DNA of 64,000 nucleotides, taken from an uncultured Collinsella sp. GTDB taxonomy: Bacteria; Actinomycetota; Coriobacteriia; Coriobacteriales; Coriobacteriaceae. The notes under the pieces are model-generated. The model was not told the DNA's origin. It worked only from the letters and a program-made list of their open reading frames with translations, and made no database searches. Made by a program: the position numbers and the translations under genes. Shown here piece by piece: positions 1 through 8,650 of the stretch (within the stretch, counting starts at the first letter, position 1; every line of letters starts with the position of its first letter). The stretch lies in contig CABUJH010000004.1 of the NCBI GenBank assembly GCA_902491895.1, positions 1 to 64,000 on the forward strand. The letters are read 5' to 3'.

Positions 1-56
1 TCGTGGCCACCATGGTCGTGGGCATCATCGGCGCGTTCTTCGGCGTGCTGGCGTAA
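1..56 (+). CDS. 3' end of an unknown gene (partial)
   Basis: Only the last 17 codons plus a TAA stop are in the window, read in the frame starting at base 3. The visible tail (VATMVVGIIGAFFGVLA) is wholly hydrophobic and small-residue rich, like a final membrane helix of a permease. A strong terminator hairpin follows 38 bases later, so this is the end of a transcription unit. The family cannot be named from this fragment. Confidence 0.55.
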   Translation, partial: VATMVVGIIGAFFGVLA

Positions 57-93
57 GGGCCCGGCTGCATAGATTTTCGTTGCAACCTGGAAA

Positions 94-130
94 GGGGATG
101 GAGCAGGCCTATGCCCTCCATCCCCTTTTT
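94..130 (+). terminator. Intrinsic terminator after the partial gene
   Basis: A 10-bp perfect stem (GGGGATGGAG at 94-103 with CTCCATCCCC at 116-125) is followed by five T. It separates the partial upstream gene from the MFS gene. Confidence 0.85.
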
Positions 131-147
131 GTATAGAAGGAGTTCGT

Positions 148-1362
148 ATGTTCGCGAAGGATCGCGAAGCAATGCGCCTGACGCCGGCAGAGGTCAGGCT
201 GATTCTTATTGAGTCCCTGCAGTGGTGCGCCAACAACGCGGTCTACTTTTTGGGGCTTATCGGTGCGGCCACGTATGATCTGGCCGGCACGGCCTTTTTG
301 GTTGCCGCCATTACGCTCGTGCGTAATCTTATGACGTCGGTGGGCAATATGGTGTCGGGTTCGGTCATCGACCGCTTTGGACCGCGCCGGACGTCATTTG
401 TGACGTGCGTGATTACGGCAGTGCTATCGCTTGGCGTGGGGTTGGCGCCGTTGTCTGTCCCCGGGCTTGTGTTTGCCGCGTGCGTCTTGGGACTTGCGGG
501 CGGCTTTATCAACACCTGCACACATGCGTTTCCGGGATACCTGGAGTCGACCACCGAGGGCCGTACCCGCGTGAACGGCCTCATGGTGTTCTACAGCAAT
601 ATCGCCTATACCGCTGGCCCGCTGCTCGGTGGTGCCATCGTGAGCTGTTTTGCCACGCAATCGGTCTATCTGCTCATGGCGGGCATGATGGGTGTGGCGG
701 CCGTGCTCTCCTTGGGCTGTCACGAGTGTGTTGCTCCCGCAAAAGGGGAGAAGCCGAAGGGCGGTATTCTGGGCGGCATGGCCGAGGGTGCGCGACTTAC
801 GTTTCGCGACCACGACCTGCGCCTCATCTTTATCTCGGGCTTTTTGGGTTTCTTTGCGTTTGGCGCGTTCGATTCGCTGGAGTCGTTGTTCTACCGCGAT
901 GTGCTCAACGTGGATATCGTCTGGCTGGGCTGGCTGTCCTCGGTCGTGGGCCTCACTTCCTCGGTGGGCGCGTTCATCCTGACCAAGCTTTCTGCTCGCC
1001 ATGTCAACCTGCGATTGTTGCTCGGCGCGCTCATGGCCGTGGGCATTGGGTCCATGGTGTACGTGGGCACCGATATGCTGGGGGTCGCGATTATCGGTCA
1101 GGCGATTAACGGTCTGGCCTGGGGATTCCTGGAACCGCTGCAGATGATCTTGATTCAGGAGCGCGCCGACATCAAATACCTGGGACGCATTACCGGCTTT
1201 GTGCGTTTTGGCCTGATGAGCGCCGGCGTGCTGCCGCTGCTGGCGGCTCCTTTTTTGGCGGAGGCTTTGGGCGTCCAAGCGGTGCTATTTGGGGCATCGA
1301 CCATTATTGCGCTGGTAGGAACGCTGTTCTTTGTCACACAAGGGAGGCGCCAGAGGTGTTAG
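148..1362 (+). CDS. Major facilitator superfamily transporter
   Basis: A 404-residue integral membrane protein with the alternating hydrophobic pattern expected for 12 helices. The loop between helices 2 and 3 reads GSVIDRFGPRRT, a good match to MFS motif A (GxxxDRxGRR). A central cytoplasmic loop (about residues 195-225, with EKPKG) separates two six-helix halves, and the length is normal for drug or metabolite exporters. The ATG has an AGAAGGAG site 5 bases upstream. It sits alone between a terminator and the operator-like region of the next gene. The substrate cannot be told from sequence; export of a drug or small metabolite is an inference from family. Confidence 0.85.
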   Translation: MFAKDREAMRLTPAEVRLILIESLQWCANNAVYFLGLIGAATYDLAGTAFLVAAITLVRNLMTSVGNMVSGSVIDRFGPRRTSFVTCVITAVLSLGVGLAPLSVPGLVFAACVLGLAGGFINTCTHAFPGYLESTTEGRTRVNGLMVFYSNIAYTAGPLLGGAIVSCFATQSVYLLMAGMMGVAAVLSLGCHECVAPAKGEKPKGGILGGMAEGARLTFRDHDLRLIFISGFLGFFAFGAFDSLESLFYRDVLNVDIVWLGWLSSVVGLTSSVGAFILTKLSARHVNLRLLLGALMAVGIGSMVYVGTDMLGVAIIGQAINGLAWGFLEPLQMILIQERADIKYLGRITGFVRFGLMSAGVLPLLAAPFLAEALGVQAVLFGASTIIALVGTLFFVTQGRRQRC

Positions 1363-1380
1363 CTATACATTCAATTCTAA

Positions 1381-1450
1381 TTTAATACCACTCACCAGAG
1401 AATTTCGACCGTTCACCGAGGATTGGAACAGATTGATAAGTGGTATTAAA
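1381..1450. promoter_or_regulatory. Widely spaced 12-bp inverted repeat, possible operator pair
   Basis: TTTAATACCACT (1381-1392) and AGTGGTATTAAA (1439-1450) are perfect reverse complements separated by 46 bases. The AT-rich half-sites lie just upstream of the promoter-like region of the SIS gene and resemble paired regulator sites (GntR-type sites often contain TGGTAT). Alternatively it could form a long-loop hairpin at the end of the MFS transcript, but there is no T tract. Confidence 0.45.
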
Positions 1451-1451
1451 A

Positions 1452-1475
1452 ACACCTTAGGTGTATGTCTATAAT
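1452..1475 (+). promoter_or_regulatory. Promoter -10 with adjacent palindrome for the SIS gene
   Basis: TATAAT occurs at 1470-1475, a consensus -10 box, with the 6-1-6 palindrome ACACCT-T-AGGTGT at 1452-1464 directly upstream where a repressor would block polymerase. No good -35 is visible, which would suit a regulated promoter. The SIS gene starts 58 bases downstream. Confidence 0.5.
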
Positions 1476-1532
1476 TGGTATCGAAAAGAAACGCGATGTA
1501 TAGAGTCGCGTGCAGGACAGAAAGGAAAAGCC

Positions 1533-2594
1533 ATGAAGGAAACCGAGAAGATCGAGATCATGCACTTTAGCCAGGAGGGCTATCTCGAGGACGGCAAGAA
1601 CGTCTATGAGACCGGCAAGAAGATGATCGAGCTCGCCGACAAGGTCGCCGACGAGGGCTACGACGCCGTGTTCCTGATGGGCGTCGGCGGCACCTGGGAC
1701 GAGCTCATGCAGCTCGAGTACCTCATGAACAAGTTCGGCGACCGCGACCTCGAGGTCTACCTGATCCACGCCGCCGAGTGGAACGTCTCCGGCCACAAGC
1801 GCATGACCGAGAAGTCCGTCGTGATCACCGCCTCCGAGTCCGGCACCACCCCCGAGGTCCTCGAGGCCGTCAAGAAGATGAAGGGCATGGGCGTGCGCGT
1901 CTACGCCATGACCAAGCCCGAGGGCCCCATCGGCCAGGCTGTCGGCGCCGAGAACTGCGTCAAGATGGCTTCCGATCACGGTAACGGCGGCTGCGAGATG
2001 GGCTACTACCTCGCCGACTGCTTCGGCCTGCGCCTGCTCAACCGCCGCGGCTGCTTCCCGCAGTTCGACAAGTTTATTGAGCAGACCAAGGATGTTTGGA
2101 CCCATCTGGTCGACATCCGCAAGAGCTTCGAGCCGCGCGCCGAGGAGCTCGCCAAGAAGTACGCCCTGGCCCCCTACACCATGTTCATCGGCTCCGGCGC
2201 CCTGTGGGGCGAGACGATCCTGTTCTCGATGTGCATCCTGGAGGAGATGCAGTGGAAGCGCACCCGCTACATCACCTCGGCCGACTTCTTCCACGGCACC
2301 CTCGAGCTCGTGGAGCCCGGCGTCCCGGTCTTCCTGTTCATGGGCGAGGACGAGAACCGCAAGCTCGACGAGCGCGTCCGCGCCTTCCTGACCCGCGGCG
2401 TGACCGGCGACACCGACATCAACATCATCGACACCGCCGAGTTCGCGATCCCCGGGCTTGACGACGAGTTCCGCGTCATCGTCTCCCCGTGGATCCTCTC
2501 CTCGCTGATCACCGATCGCCTTGCCGCTTACTACGAGACGGTCACCAAGCACAACCTCAACTACCGTCGCTACTATCACCAGTTCGACTACTAA
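1533..2594 (+). CDS. SIS-domain sugar-phosphate enzyme, FrlB-like
   Basis: A 353-residue protein with two SIS (sugar isomerase) folds. The first contains VFLMGVGGTWDE and the serine-rich phosphate loop ITASESGTTPEV; the second begins at TMFIGSGALWGE. The segment TSADFFHGTLELVEPGVPVFLF matches the FFHG region of fructosamine-6-phosphate deglycases such as FrlB, and length fits that family (about 340). The likely reaction is deglycation or isomerisation of an amino-sugar phosphate; the substrate is not proven. ATG 1533 is preferred to the upstream open frame because GAAAGGA precedes it. The next gene is a TIM-barrel isomerase in the same direction. Codon use is very GC-biased, suggesting high expression. 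Confidence 0.75.
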   Translation: MKETEKIEIMHFSQEGYLEDGKNVYETGKKMIELADKVADEGYDAVFLMGVGGTWDELMQLEYLMNKFGDRDLEVYLIHAAEWNVSGHKRMTEKSVVITASESGTTPEVLEAVKKMKGMGVRVYAMTKPEGPIGQAVGAENCVKMASDHGNGGCEMGYYLADCFGLRLLNRRGCFPQFDKFIEQTKDVWTHLVDIRKSFEPRAEELAKKYALAPYTMFIGSGALWGETILFSMCILEEMQWKRTRYITSADFFHGTLELVEPGVPVFLFMGEDENRKLDERVRAFLTRGVTGDTDINIIDTAEFAIPGLDDEFRVIVSPWILSSLITDRLAAYYETVTKHNLNYRRYYHQFDY

Positions 2595-2667
2595 GAGCAA
2601 ATAACGTTTGTGTAATCGGGCCTCGCTCCTATATGGAACGGGGCCTCGCTTGGGTTGGAGAGTAATT

Positions 2668-3504
2668 ATGAGCTATCCCCAGCTTGCCGTCATGAATATC
2701 AGCCATCGTTATTTTGACCTTGAGGAATTCTTTTCTTCGGCAGCGGCCTCGGGCTACACGTGTTGCGAGCTTTGGACCGGGGCGATGCATCTGTATGTCG
2801 ATTGCCATGGATACGATTCGCTCGAGCAGGTGCAGGAGCTGTCACAGCGGTATGGGATTCGGATTGTGGGGCTTTGTCCCGAACAGAACAACCCCAAGCC
2901 GTGGAATATCGCGGCGCGCGGGAATGAGGCGCGCGCTCGCACGCTCGCGTACTTTAAGAACGTTGTGGATATCGCGGCGGAACTTGGAGCCGAGCAGGTC
3001 ATGGTCTCGAGCGGCTGGGCATTTTTGAACGAGCCGATCGAGGACGCGTGGGGTCGCAGCGCCTCGATGCTGCGTGCGATTGCCGAGCATGCGGGAGAGC
3101 GCGGCGTGCGACTGGTGCTCGAGGCCCTACAGCCGGTTGAGTCGATGATCGTGAACTCGGCGGCCGACACGAAGCACATGATCGAGGCAGTTGATCATCC
3201 GGCACTTAAGGCGTGTCTGGATTTGGGCGCTATGGCGGTGGCGGGGGATACCATCGACGATTATTTCGATCTGCTTGGCGATGATGTCGCCCACGTGCAT
3301 TTTGTCGATGTTGCGGCAGATGGCACGACGCATCTTGCTTGGGGTGACGGCGACCGCGATATGCGCGCCGACCTGGATAGGCTGGTGGCGCGCGGCTATC
3401 GCGGAGTTGTTTCGGCCGAGACCTATGACTGGCGCTATTTTGCCGACCCCGCAGCTGCCGATGCGCAGGTAATGGCAGAGTATCGTCGTGCGATTGGCGT
3501 CTAG
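2668..3504 (+). CDS. TIM-barrel sugar isomerase/epimerase-like protein
   Basis: A 278-residue member of the AP endonuclease 2/xylose isomerase-like TIM-barrel superfamily. Visible landmarks are VLEALQP (a metal-ligand Glu at the end of a strand), CLDLGAMAVAG, DVAHVHFVDV with an expected His metal ligand, and a final VSAETYDWRYF carrying a last Glu. These sit in the order expected for a divalent-metal isomerase or epimerase. ATG 2668 has TTGGAGAG upstream. It lies 73 bases after the SIS gene with no terminator, so the two probably form an operon for one sugar phosphate. The exact sugar is unknown. Confidence 0.75.
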   Translation: MSYPQLAVMNISHRYFDLEEFFSSAAASGYTCCELWTGAMHLYVDCHGYDSLEQVQELSQRYGIRIVGLCPEQNNPKPWNIAARGNEARARTLAYFKNVVDIAAELGAEQVMVSSGWAFLNEPIEDAWGRSASMLRAIAEHAGERGVRLVLEALQPVESMIVNSAADTKHMIEAVDHPALKACLDLGAMAVAGDTIDDYFDLLGDDVAHVHFVDVAADGTTHLAWGDGDRDMRADLDRLVARGYRGVVSAETYDWRYFADPAAADAQVMAEYRRAIGV

Positions 3505-3593
3505 GTGGGGTTGGGTTGCGACAATCCGCTCCTATGTTTCCAAATGAATACGCTATGAGCCGAGGAGGACGATTCTCCCCGCAAACACTCTAG

Positions 3594-3639
3594 TATGCTA
3601 AAGTACCCAGAAGACCGGCGGAGCTATGCCGGTCTTCTG
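3594..3639 (+). promoter_or_regulatory. Histidine-operon leader: -10 box and 12-bp stem-loop
   Basis: TATGCT at 3594-3599 is a plausible -10, and a perfect 12-bp stem (CAGAAGACCGGC 3608-3619 with GCCGGTCTTCTG 3628-3639, 8-base loop) begins about nine bases later, so the mRNA would start almost directly with this hairpin. There is no T tract, so it is more likely a stabilising or regulatory 5' hairpin than a terminator. No run of His codons (a classical attenuator) is seen before hisZG. Confidence 0.45.
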
Positions 3640-3674
3640 CTCTATATGAAACACAGCATGAGGAGGCTCACCAG

Positions 3675-5390
3675 ATGACGGCCACACCGTGGGGATTCCG
3701 GGACATATTGCCCGAGGAGGCTCAGGCGCGCGAGGAGATCGCATGTACGGTGAAGGGCTGCTTTAGGGAGCATCATTACCTGCCGGTCGAGACGCCACTG
3801 CTCGAGGACAAGGGCTCACTCGAGGAGGGCGGCCGCATTGCGGACACGCCGTTTAAGCTCTTTGACGATGATGGTCGCCTGCTGGTGGTCCGTCCCGACA
3901 ATACGCTACCGATCGTGCGCCTGGTTTCGACCCGCATGCGCGCGGCCGATCTGCCGCTGCGCCTGCGCTATGAGGCGCCGGTGGTTCGCGAGTGTCAGCG
4001 CAATGCCGGCGGCTCGCGTCAGTTTACGCAGCTGGGCTTTGAGCTTATCGGCGCGGGCGATACCGCGGGCGATGTCGAGATTGTCTCGCTCGTGGCCGAG
4101 GCCGTGCGCAAGTTGGCGCTGCCCGATGCGCGCATTATCGCAGGTAGCGTGCGTCCGTTTAAGGAGCTGCTTGTGGCGTGCGAGGATCGCGAGCTGGCCG
4201 CCGAGGCCCTGCGCTGCGTGCACGCCAACGACTTCGTGGGCCTCGATGCCCGCGTGGCGAAAAGCGCCGAGTCCGAGGCCGTTAAGGTCGCCATTAGCGA
4301 GCTGCCGCGCCTGCACGGTGGTGCCGAGGTGCTCGACCGCGTCGACGCGCTGCTGGCGGCGGCGGGCATTGTCGCGCCGCTTACGCGCGAGCTGCGTGCC
4401 CTGGTCGAGGGCCTGGCTCCCGAGGATGCCCAGGTGCTGTCGTTCGACTTCTCCATCATGAACTCGTTTGATTACTACACGGGCCTGGTCTTTAAGGCCT
4501 ATGCCGGCGGCCTGCCCGATCCGGTTGGCTCGGGCGGACGCTACGACTCCATCTTTACCGGTGCATTTGGCGGCGGCATCGAGGTGCCGGCGGCGGGCTT
4601 CGCCTTTTCGCTCGAGCGTCTGGAGGCCGCGCACACCTCGGCCGAGGACGCTGCTTCCGATGGTGACCATGCCGTGGGCCGTGGCGTCGAGGGTCCGCTG
4701 CGCATTGCCGTGCCCAAGGGCTCGCTCAAGGTCGACACGCTCGACGTGCTCGAGGCCGCAGGTCTGGACGTCTCTGAGCTGCGTGACCCCGGCCGTCACC
4801 TCATCGTGCGCGGCCGCGACATGCGTGCCGGCGAGGGTGCGGTTGGCGATATCGAGTTTGTCATCGTGCGTCCCAGCGACGCGCCCGCTTTTGTGGGCTG
4901 TGGCGGTGCCGACTGCGGCATCTGCGGTTGGGACTCGCTTATCGAGGCAGACCTCAACCTGCTGCAGCTGGTCGACCTGGGCTACGGCCTGTGCACGTTT
5001 ATCGAGGCGGAGCCCGCGTGGCGCGCCGGCCAGGCCGAGCGCAACTATGCCCGCCGTGGGTCGCTTCGCGTGGCCACCAAGTATCCGCGCATCGCGAGCG
5101 CCTGGTATGCCGAGCGCGGCGTGAACGCCGACATCGTTTCGCTGCACGGTAACATCGAGTTGGGCCCCATTGTCGGTATGACCGACCGTATCGTGGACAT
5201 CACCGCCACGGGCGCCACGCTGCGCGATAACGACCTGGTTATTACCGGTCGCATTATGGACTGCACGGCGCGATTCTTCGTCAACCCGGGTGCCGCGCGC
5301 CTGGACCCGCGCGTGCGCAACTTGGCCGATCGCCTGGCGGCGGCCGTGAAGGACAAGCATTTTGAGCCCGTTGCGGGCTCGGCACAATAG
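3675..5390 (+). CDS. hisZ-hisG: Fused HisZ-HisG ATP phosphoribosyltransferase
   Basis: A 571-residue fusion that catalyses the first step of histidine synthesis (ATP + PRPP to phosphoribosyl-ATP). Residues about 1-320 are a class II aminoacyl-tRNA-synthetase-like HisZ regulatory domain (VRPDNTLPIVRLVSTRM, RLRYEAPVVREC, DYYTGLVFKAYAG, GSGGRYDSIF). A linker of about 20 residues rich in Ala/Asp/Glu leads at residue 341 into a short-form HisG catalytic domain (LRIAVPKGSL, VRPSDAPAFVGCGGADCGI, LHGNIELGPIVGMTDRIVDI). Short HisG normally needs a separate HisZ partner; here both are one chain. AGGAGG lies 8 bases before the ATG. It opens the his gene cluster. The fusion is seen directly; that the usual hetero-octamer is preserved is inference. 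Confidence 0.93.
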   Translation: MTATPWGFRDILPEEAQAREEIACTVKGCFREHHYLPVETPLLEDKGSLEEGGRIADTPFKLFDDDGRLLVVRPDNTLPIVRLVSTRMRAADLPLRLRYEAPVVRECQRNAGGSRQFTQLGFELIGAGDTAGDVEIVSLVAEAVRKLALPDARIIAGSVRPFKELLVACEDRELAAEALRCVHANDFVGLDARVAKSAESEAVKVAISELPRLHGGAEVLDRVDALLAAAGIVAPLTRELRALVEGLAPEDAQVLSFDFSIMNSFDYYTGLVFKAYAGGLPDPVGSGGRYDSIFTGAFGGGIEVPAAGFAFSLERLEAAHTSAEDAASDGDHAVGRGVEGPLRIAVPKGSLKVDTLDVLEAAGLDVSELRDPGRHLIVRGRDMRAGEGAVGDIEFVIVRPSDAPAFVGCGGADCGICGWDSLIEADLNLLQLVDLGYGLCTFIEAEPAWRAGQAERNYARRGSLRVATKYPRIASAWYAERGVNADIVSLHGNIELGPIVGMTDRIVDITATGATLRDNDLVITGRIMDCTARFFVNPGAARLDPRVRNLADRLAAAVKDKHFEPVAGSAQ

Positions 5391-5495
5391 CGCGAGCACG
5401 CACGGGCGTCCCAACGTCTGGGCTGCGGGCCGATTGGCGCCGCCGCCCGGCCTCTCGTTTTTCGAACACAACCTCGACCGATAGGGGATACCGAT

Positions 5496-6932
5496 ATGAA
5501 GACCATCAAGCTTGCTCCCGGTGAGCGCCTCGTTACCAACCAGCTCAACCGCAAGGGCGTGCTGCCGCAAAACATCGTCGACGCTGCCCGCGATATCGTA
5601 GCCAACGTGCGCGCCACCGGCGATGCCGCGGTGCGCGACTATTGCCAGCGTTTTGATGGTGTTGAGCTGCAGAGCTTCCGTCTGCCGCAAGAGCAGATCG
5701 ATGCCGCGCTCGAAGGCCTCGATCCCGCCTTTGTCGCGGCGCTCGAAAAGGCCGCATGCCAGATTCGCGAGTTCCACCAGCGCGAGGTCGAGCAGAGCTG
5801 GTTTACCACGCGCCCGGACGGCACGATGCTCGGCGTTAAGGTGACCCCGCTTGCTGCGGCCGGCATCTACGTGCCGGGCGGCCGCGCGCAGTATCCCTCC
5901 ACCGTGCTCATGAACGCCATTCCCGCCAAGGTGGCCGGCGTCAAGCGCGTGGTCATGGTGACTCCGCCGCAAAAAGATGGCCTGATCAGCCCGTATACGC
6001 TCGCGGCCGCCAAGCTTGGTGGCGTGGACGAGATCTATATGGTGGGCGGCGCCCAGGCCGTGGCCGCGCTGGCGTACGGTACCGAGACCATTCCGCGTGT
6101 CGACAAGATCACCGGCCCGGGCAACGCTTTCGTCGCCGCTGCCAAACAGATTGTCTCGGGTGACGTGGGTATCGATATGGTCGCCGGTCCCTCCGAGGTC
6201 TGCGTGCTGGCCGACGCCACGGCCAAGCCTATGGTGGTCGCGGCCGACCTGATGGCCCAGGCCGAGCATGATCCGCTGGCGGCCTGCTATCTGGTGACCT
6301 GCGACGAGCAGTTTGCGCGTGAGGTCGAGGCGGGTATCGACATTCTGGTAGCGCAGTCGCCGCGTGCCGAGATCACGCGTGCCTCGCTCGACAATGAGGG
6401 CACCATCGTGGTGGCAGCCGACATGGCTGCCGCCGTCGAGGCGGTGAACACCGTGGCGCCCGAGCACCTGGAGCTGCACTGCAAGGATGCGATGGGCCTG
6501 CTCGGCGGTATCCGCAACGCCGGCGCCATCTTTGTGGGCGCTTGGAGTTCCGAGCCGCTCGGCGATTACGTTGCCGGCCCCAACCACACGCTGCCGACCG
6601 GCGGCACCGCCATGTTCTCCAACCCGCTTTCGGTGGAGGAGTTCGTCAAGCGCTCGAGTGTCATTTGCTATACGCCCGAGGGCTTGCTCTCCGACGCTCC
6701 CGCTACGCAGCGTCTGGCCGAGGCCGAGGGCCTGTGGGCACACGCGCTTTCTGCCGCACTGCGCCGTCGTGTGCTGGAGCAGGGCGAGGATGCCGTGAGC
6801 GCCGAGTTGCTCGCCGCGGCCGACCTGACCAAGGTTGCCTGGCCGGGCGACGCCGTGGCGACGGTTGCCGAGGGCGTTGACCTGGCGGCTGTGAGCGCGG
6901 ATGGCGTTGGCCCGACCGGCAAGGAGGCCTAA
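5496..6932 (+). CDS. hisD: Histidinol dehydrogenase
   Basis: A 478-residue NAD- and zinc-dependent enzyme oxidising histidinol to histidine. Family signatures are clear: PGGRAQYPSTVLMNAIPAKVAG, VGGAQAVAALAYGTETIPRVDKITGPGN, VDMVAGPSEV-type segment (IDMVAGPSEVCVL) and the catalytic region PEHLELHCKDAM with GPNHTLPTGG. Most HisD proteins are about 430 residues; this one has roughly 40 extra at the C-terminus (VAWPGDAVATVAEGVDLAAV...), a low-complexity tail of unknown role. A GATAGGGGAT site precedes the ATG. It is 105 bases after hisZG and its TAA lies 1 base before the hisC ATG. Confidence 0.96.
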   Translation: MKTIKLAPGERLVTNQLNRKGVLPQNIVDAARDIVANVRATGDAAVRDYCQRFDGVELQSFRLPQEQIDAALEGLDPAFVAALEKAACQIREFHQREVEQSWFTTRPDGTMLGVKVTPLAAAGIYVPGGRAQYPSTVLMNAIPAKVAGVKRVVMVTPPQKDGLISPYTLAAAKLGGVDEIYMVGGAQAVAALAYGTETIPRVDKITGPGNAFVAAAKQIVSGDVGIDMVAGPSEVCVLADATAKPMVVAADLMAQAEHDPLAACYLVTCDEQFAREVEAGIDILVAQSPRAEITRASLDNEGTIVVAADMAAAVEAVNTVAPEHLELHCKDAMGLLGGIRNAGAIFVGAWSSEPLGDYVAGPNHTLPTGGTAMFSNPLSVEEFVKRSSVICYTPEGLLSDAPATQRLAEAEGLWAHALSAALRRRVLEQGEDAVSAELLAAADLTKVAWPGDAVATVAEGVDLAAVSADGVGPTGKEA

Positions 6933-6933
6933 T

Positions 6934-8049
6934 ATGGCCGAGCTGACGCCCCGTATGAAGGAGCTCGTCCAGCCCTACTTGGCCGGCATTGAGCCCTACG
7001 ACCCCAATTTTACGCCCACGCGCATCAACCTTTCGGCCAACGAGAACACCTATCCCGTGCCGGCTGGCGTGCGCGAGGCGGTCGACGCCGCCCTGGCTGC
7101 TACACCGCTCAACCGCTATCCCGATCCCATGTCCAACGATCTGCGCGACGAGCTTGCTGCTTGGCATGGTGTGGCGCGCGAGAACATCTGCGTGGGCAAC
7201 GGCGGCGACGAGCTGCTCTATAACTACCTGCTGGCGTTTGGCGGCGCGGGACGGACCCTGCTCAACTGCCCGCCGTGCTTTAGTGAGTATGCGTTCTTTG
7301 CGTCGCTTTGTCAGACCGAGGTGCGCGATGTGTGGCGCGACCCGGCGACCTTTGAGCTCGACCAAGCGGCTGTGCTCGCAGCGGCGCCCGAGTGCAATCT
7401 GGCGATCGTGACCTCGCCCAATAACCCCACGGGCGATGTGACGCCGCTCGACTTTGTCGCGGCCCTGTGCGATGCGTGCCCCGGCATGGTCATGGTCGAC
7501 GAGGCCTACGTTGAGTTTGCCGACGATTCGTTTGGCGCGGCTACTACGGCGCAGGGGCTTATCGCCGAGCATCCCAACCTGGTGATTCTGCATACGCTGT
7601 CCAAGGCGTTCGGCGCCGCCGGCACGCGTCTGGGCTATGTGATCGCGGCGCCCGAGGCCATCGATGTGTTTGCGGCAATTCGCCAGATCTACTCGGTTAA
7701 CGTGCTGAGCCAGGCCGCCGCGCTTGCCTGCGTGCGTGCCCGCGATGCGTACGCACCCGTGGTAGCACAGGTTGCATCCGAGCGCGAGCGCGAACTGTGT
7801 GCCCTGCACGCAATGGCTGCCGAGGGCATGCCCGTGGAGGCGTGGCCGAGCGCGGCGAACTTTGTGCTCGTGCGCACGCCGCATGCCACGCGCGTGCGCG
7901 AGCGCCTGCGCGACGAGTATTCACTTTTGGTGCGCGACTTTAGCTACGCGCCGGGGCTCGCGGACTGCCTACGCATTACCGTGGGCACCTCGCAGGAAAA
8001 TGACGAGGTGCTGGCCGCGTTTGCCGCGCTGGTGAAGGAGGAGATGTAG
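6934..8049 (+). CDS. hisC: Histidinol-phosphate aminotransferase
   Basis: A 371-residue fold-type I PLP enzyme transferring an amino group from glutamate to imidazole acetol phosphate. The Schiff-base lysine is Lys224 in HTLSKAFGAAGTRLGY; other marks are NLSANENTYPV near the start, ITSPNNPTGD-like VTSPNNPTGDV, and MVDEAYVEF with the cofactor-binding Asp/Tyr. ATG 6934 is used because AAGGAGG (6921-6927, inside the end of hisD) is correctly spaced; the open frame reaching further upstream overlaps hisD. The stop abuts the hisB start, indicating translational coupling. Confidence 0.96.
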   Translation: MAELTPRMKELVQPYLAGIEPYDPNFTPTRINLSANENTYPVPAGVREAVDAALAATPLNRYPDPMSNDLRDELAAWHGVARENICVGNGGDELLYNYLLAFGGAGRTLLNCPPCFSEYAFFASLCQTEVRDVWRDPATFELDQAAVLAAAPECNLAIVTSPNNPTGDVTPLDFVAALCDACPGMVMVDEAYVEFADDSFGAATTAQGLIAEHPNLVILHTLSKAFGAAGTRLGYVIAAPEAIDVFAAIRQIYSVNVLSQAAALACVRARDAYAPVVAQVASERERELCALHAMAAEGMPVEAWPSAANFVLVRTPHATRVRERLRDEYSLLVRDFSYAPGLADCLRITVGTSQENDEVLAAFAALVKEEM

Positions 8050-8637
8050 ATGGACCGCTATGCCGAGGTAACCCGCAAGACGGGCGAGACCGACATTGTC
8101 GTAAAGCTCGACCTGGATGGAAGCGGCGTGTGCGATATCTCGACCGGTGTGCCGTTTTTCGACCACATGCTCAACGCTTTTGGCCGCCATGGCCTGTTCG
8201 ATCTGACGGTGCACGCGGTGGGCGACGTGGAGGTCGATGCGCATCATACCGTCGAGGACACGGGCATTGTGCTGGGCGAGGCGTTTTGCCAGGCGCTGGG
8301 CGACAAGGCGGGCATTACACGCTTTGCCGACGCGGCGATCGCCATGGACGAGACACTCGTGATGGCTGCTGTTGATATTTCGGGGCGCGGGCAGGCCTAC
8401 TGCGAGCTGCCCGTGCCGACCGAGCGCGTGGGCAGCTTCGATACCGAGCTGGCCGTCGAGTTCTTCTACGCCTTTGCGCGCGATGCCAAGCTCACGCTGC
8501 ACGTGCGCGAGCTGGCGGGCGGCAACTCGCATCACATTATCGAGGCCGCCTTTAAGGCCGTGGGTCGCACGATGCGCCACGCCTGTGAGCTGGATCCCCG
8601 CGTGCAGGGCATCCCCAGCACCAAGGGATCGCTGTAA
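8050..8637 (+). CDS. hisB: Imidazoleglycerol-phosphate dehydratase
   Basis: A 195-residue monofunctional manganese enzyme dehydrating imidazoleglycerol phosphate. Both His-rich metal motifs are present: FFDHMLNAFGRHG, DAHHTVEDTGIVLGEA, and in the second repeat GGNSHHIIEAAFKA. There is no fused phosphatase domain, which matches the separate PHP-type phosphatase gene nearby. The ATG directly follows the hisC stop and the ribosome site AAGGAGGAG is inside hisC. A perfect 16-bp inverted repeat lies between hisB and hisH. Confidence 0.97.
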   Translation: MDRYAEVTRKTGETDIVVKLDLDGSGVCDISTGVPFFDHMLNAFGRHGLFDLTVHAVGDVEVDAHHTVEDTGIVLGEAFCQALGDKAGITRFADAAIAMDETLVMAAVDISGRGQAYCELPVPTERVGSFDTELAVEFFYAFARDAKLTLHVRELAGGNSHHIIEAAFKAVGRTMRHACELDPRVQGIPSTKGSL

Positions 8638-8650
8638 CCGTCACAAGGGT

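Noticed and set aside
3906..6743. 945-codon open frame on the minus strand across hisZG and hisD
   Set aside because: A mirror of GC-rich third-codon positions in real genes on the other strand; both forward genes have full family motifs.
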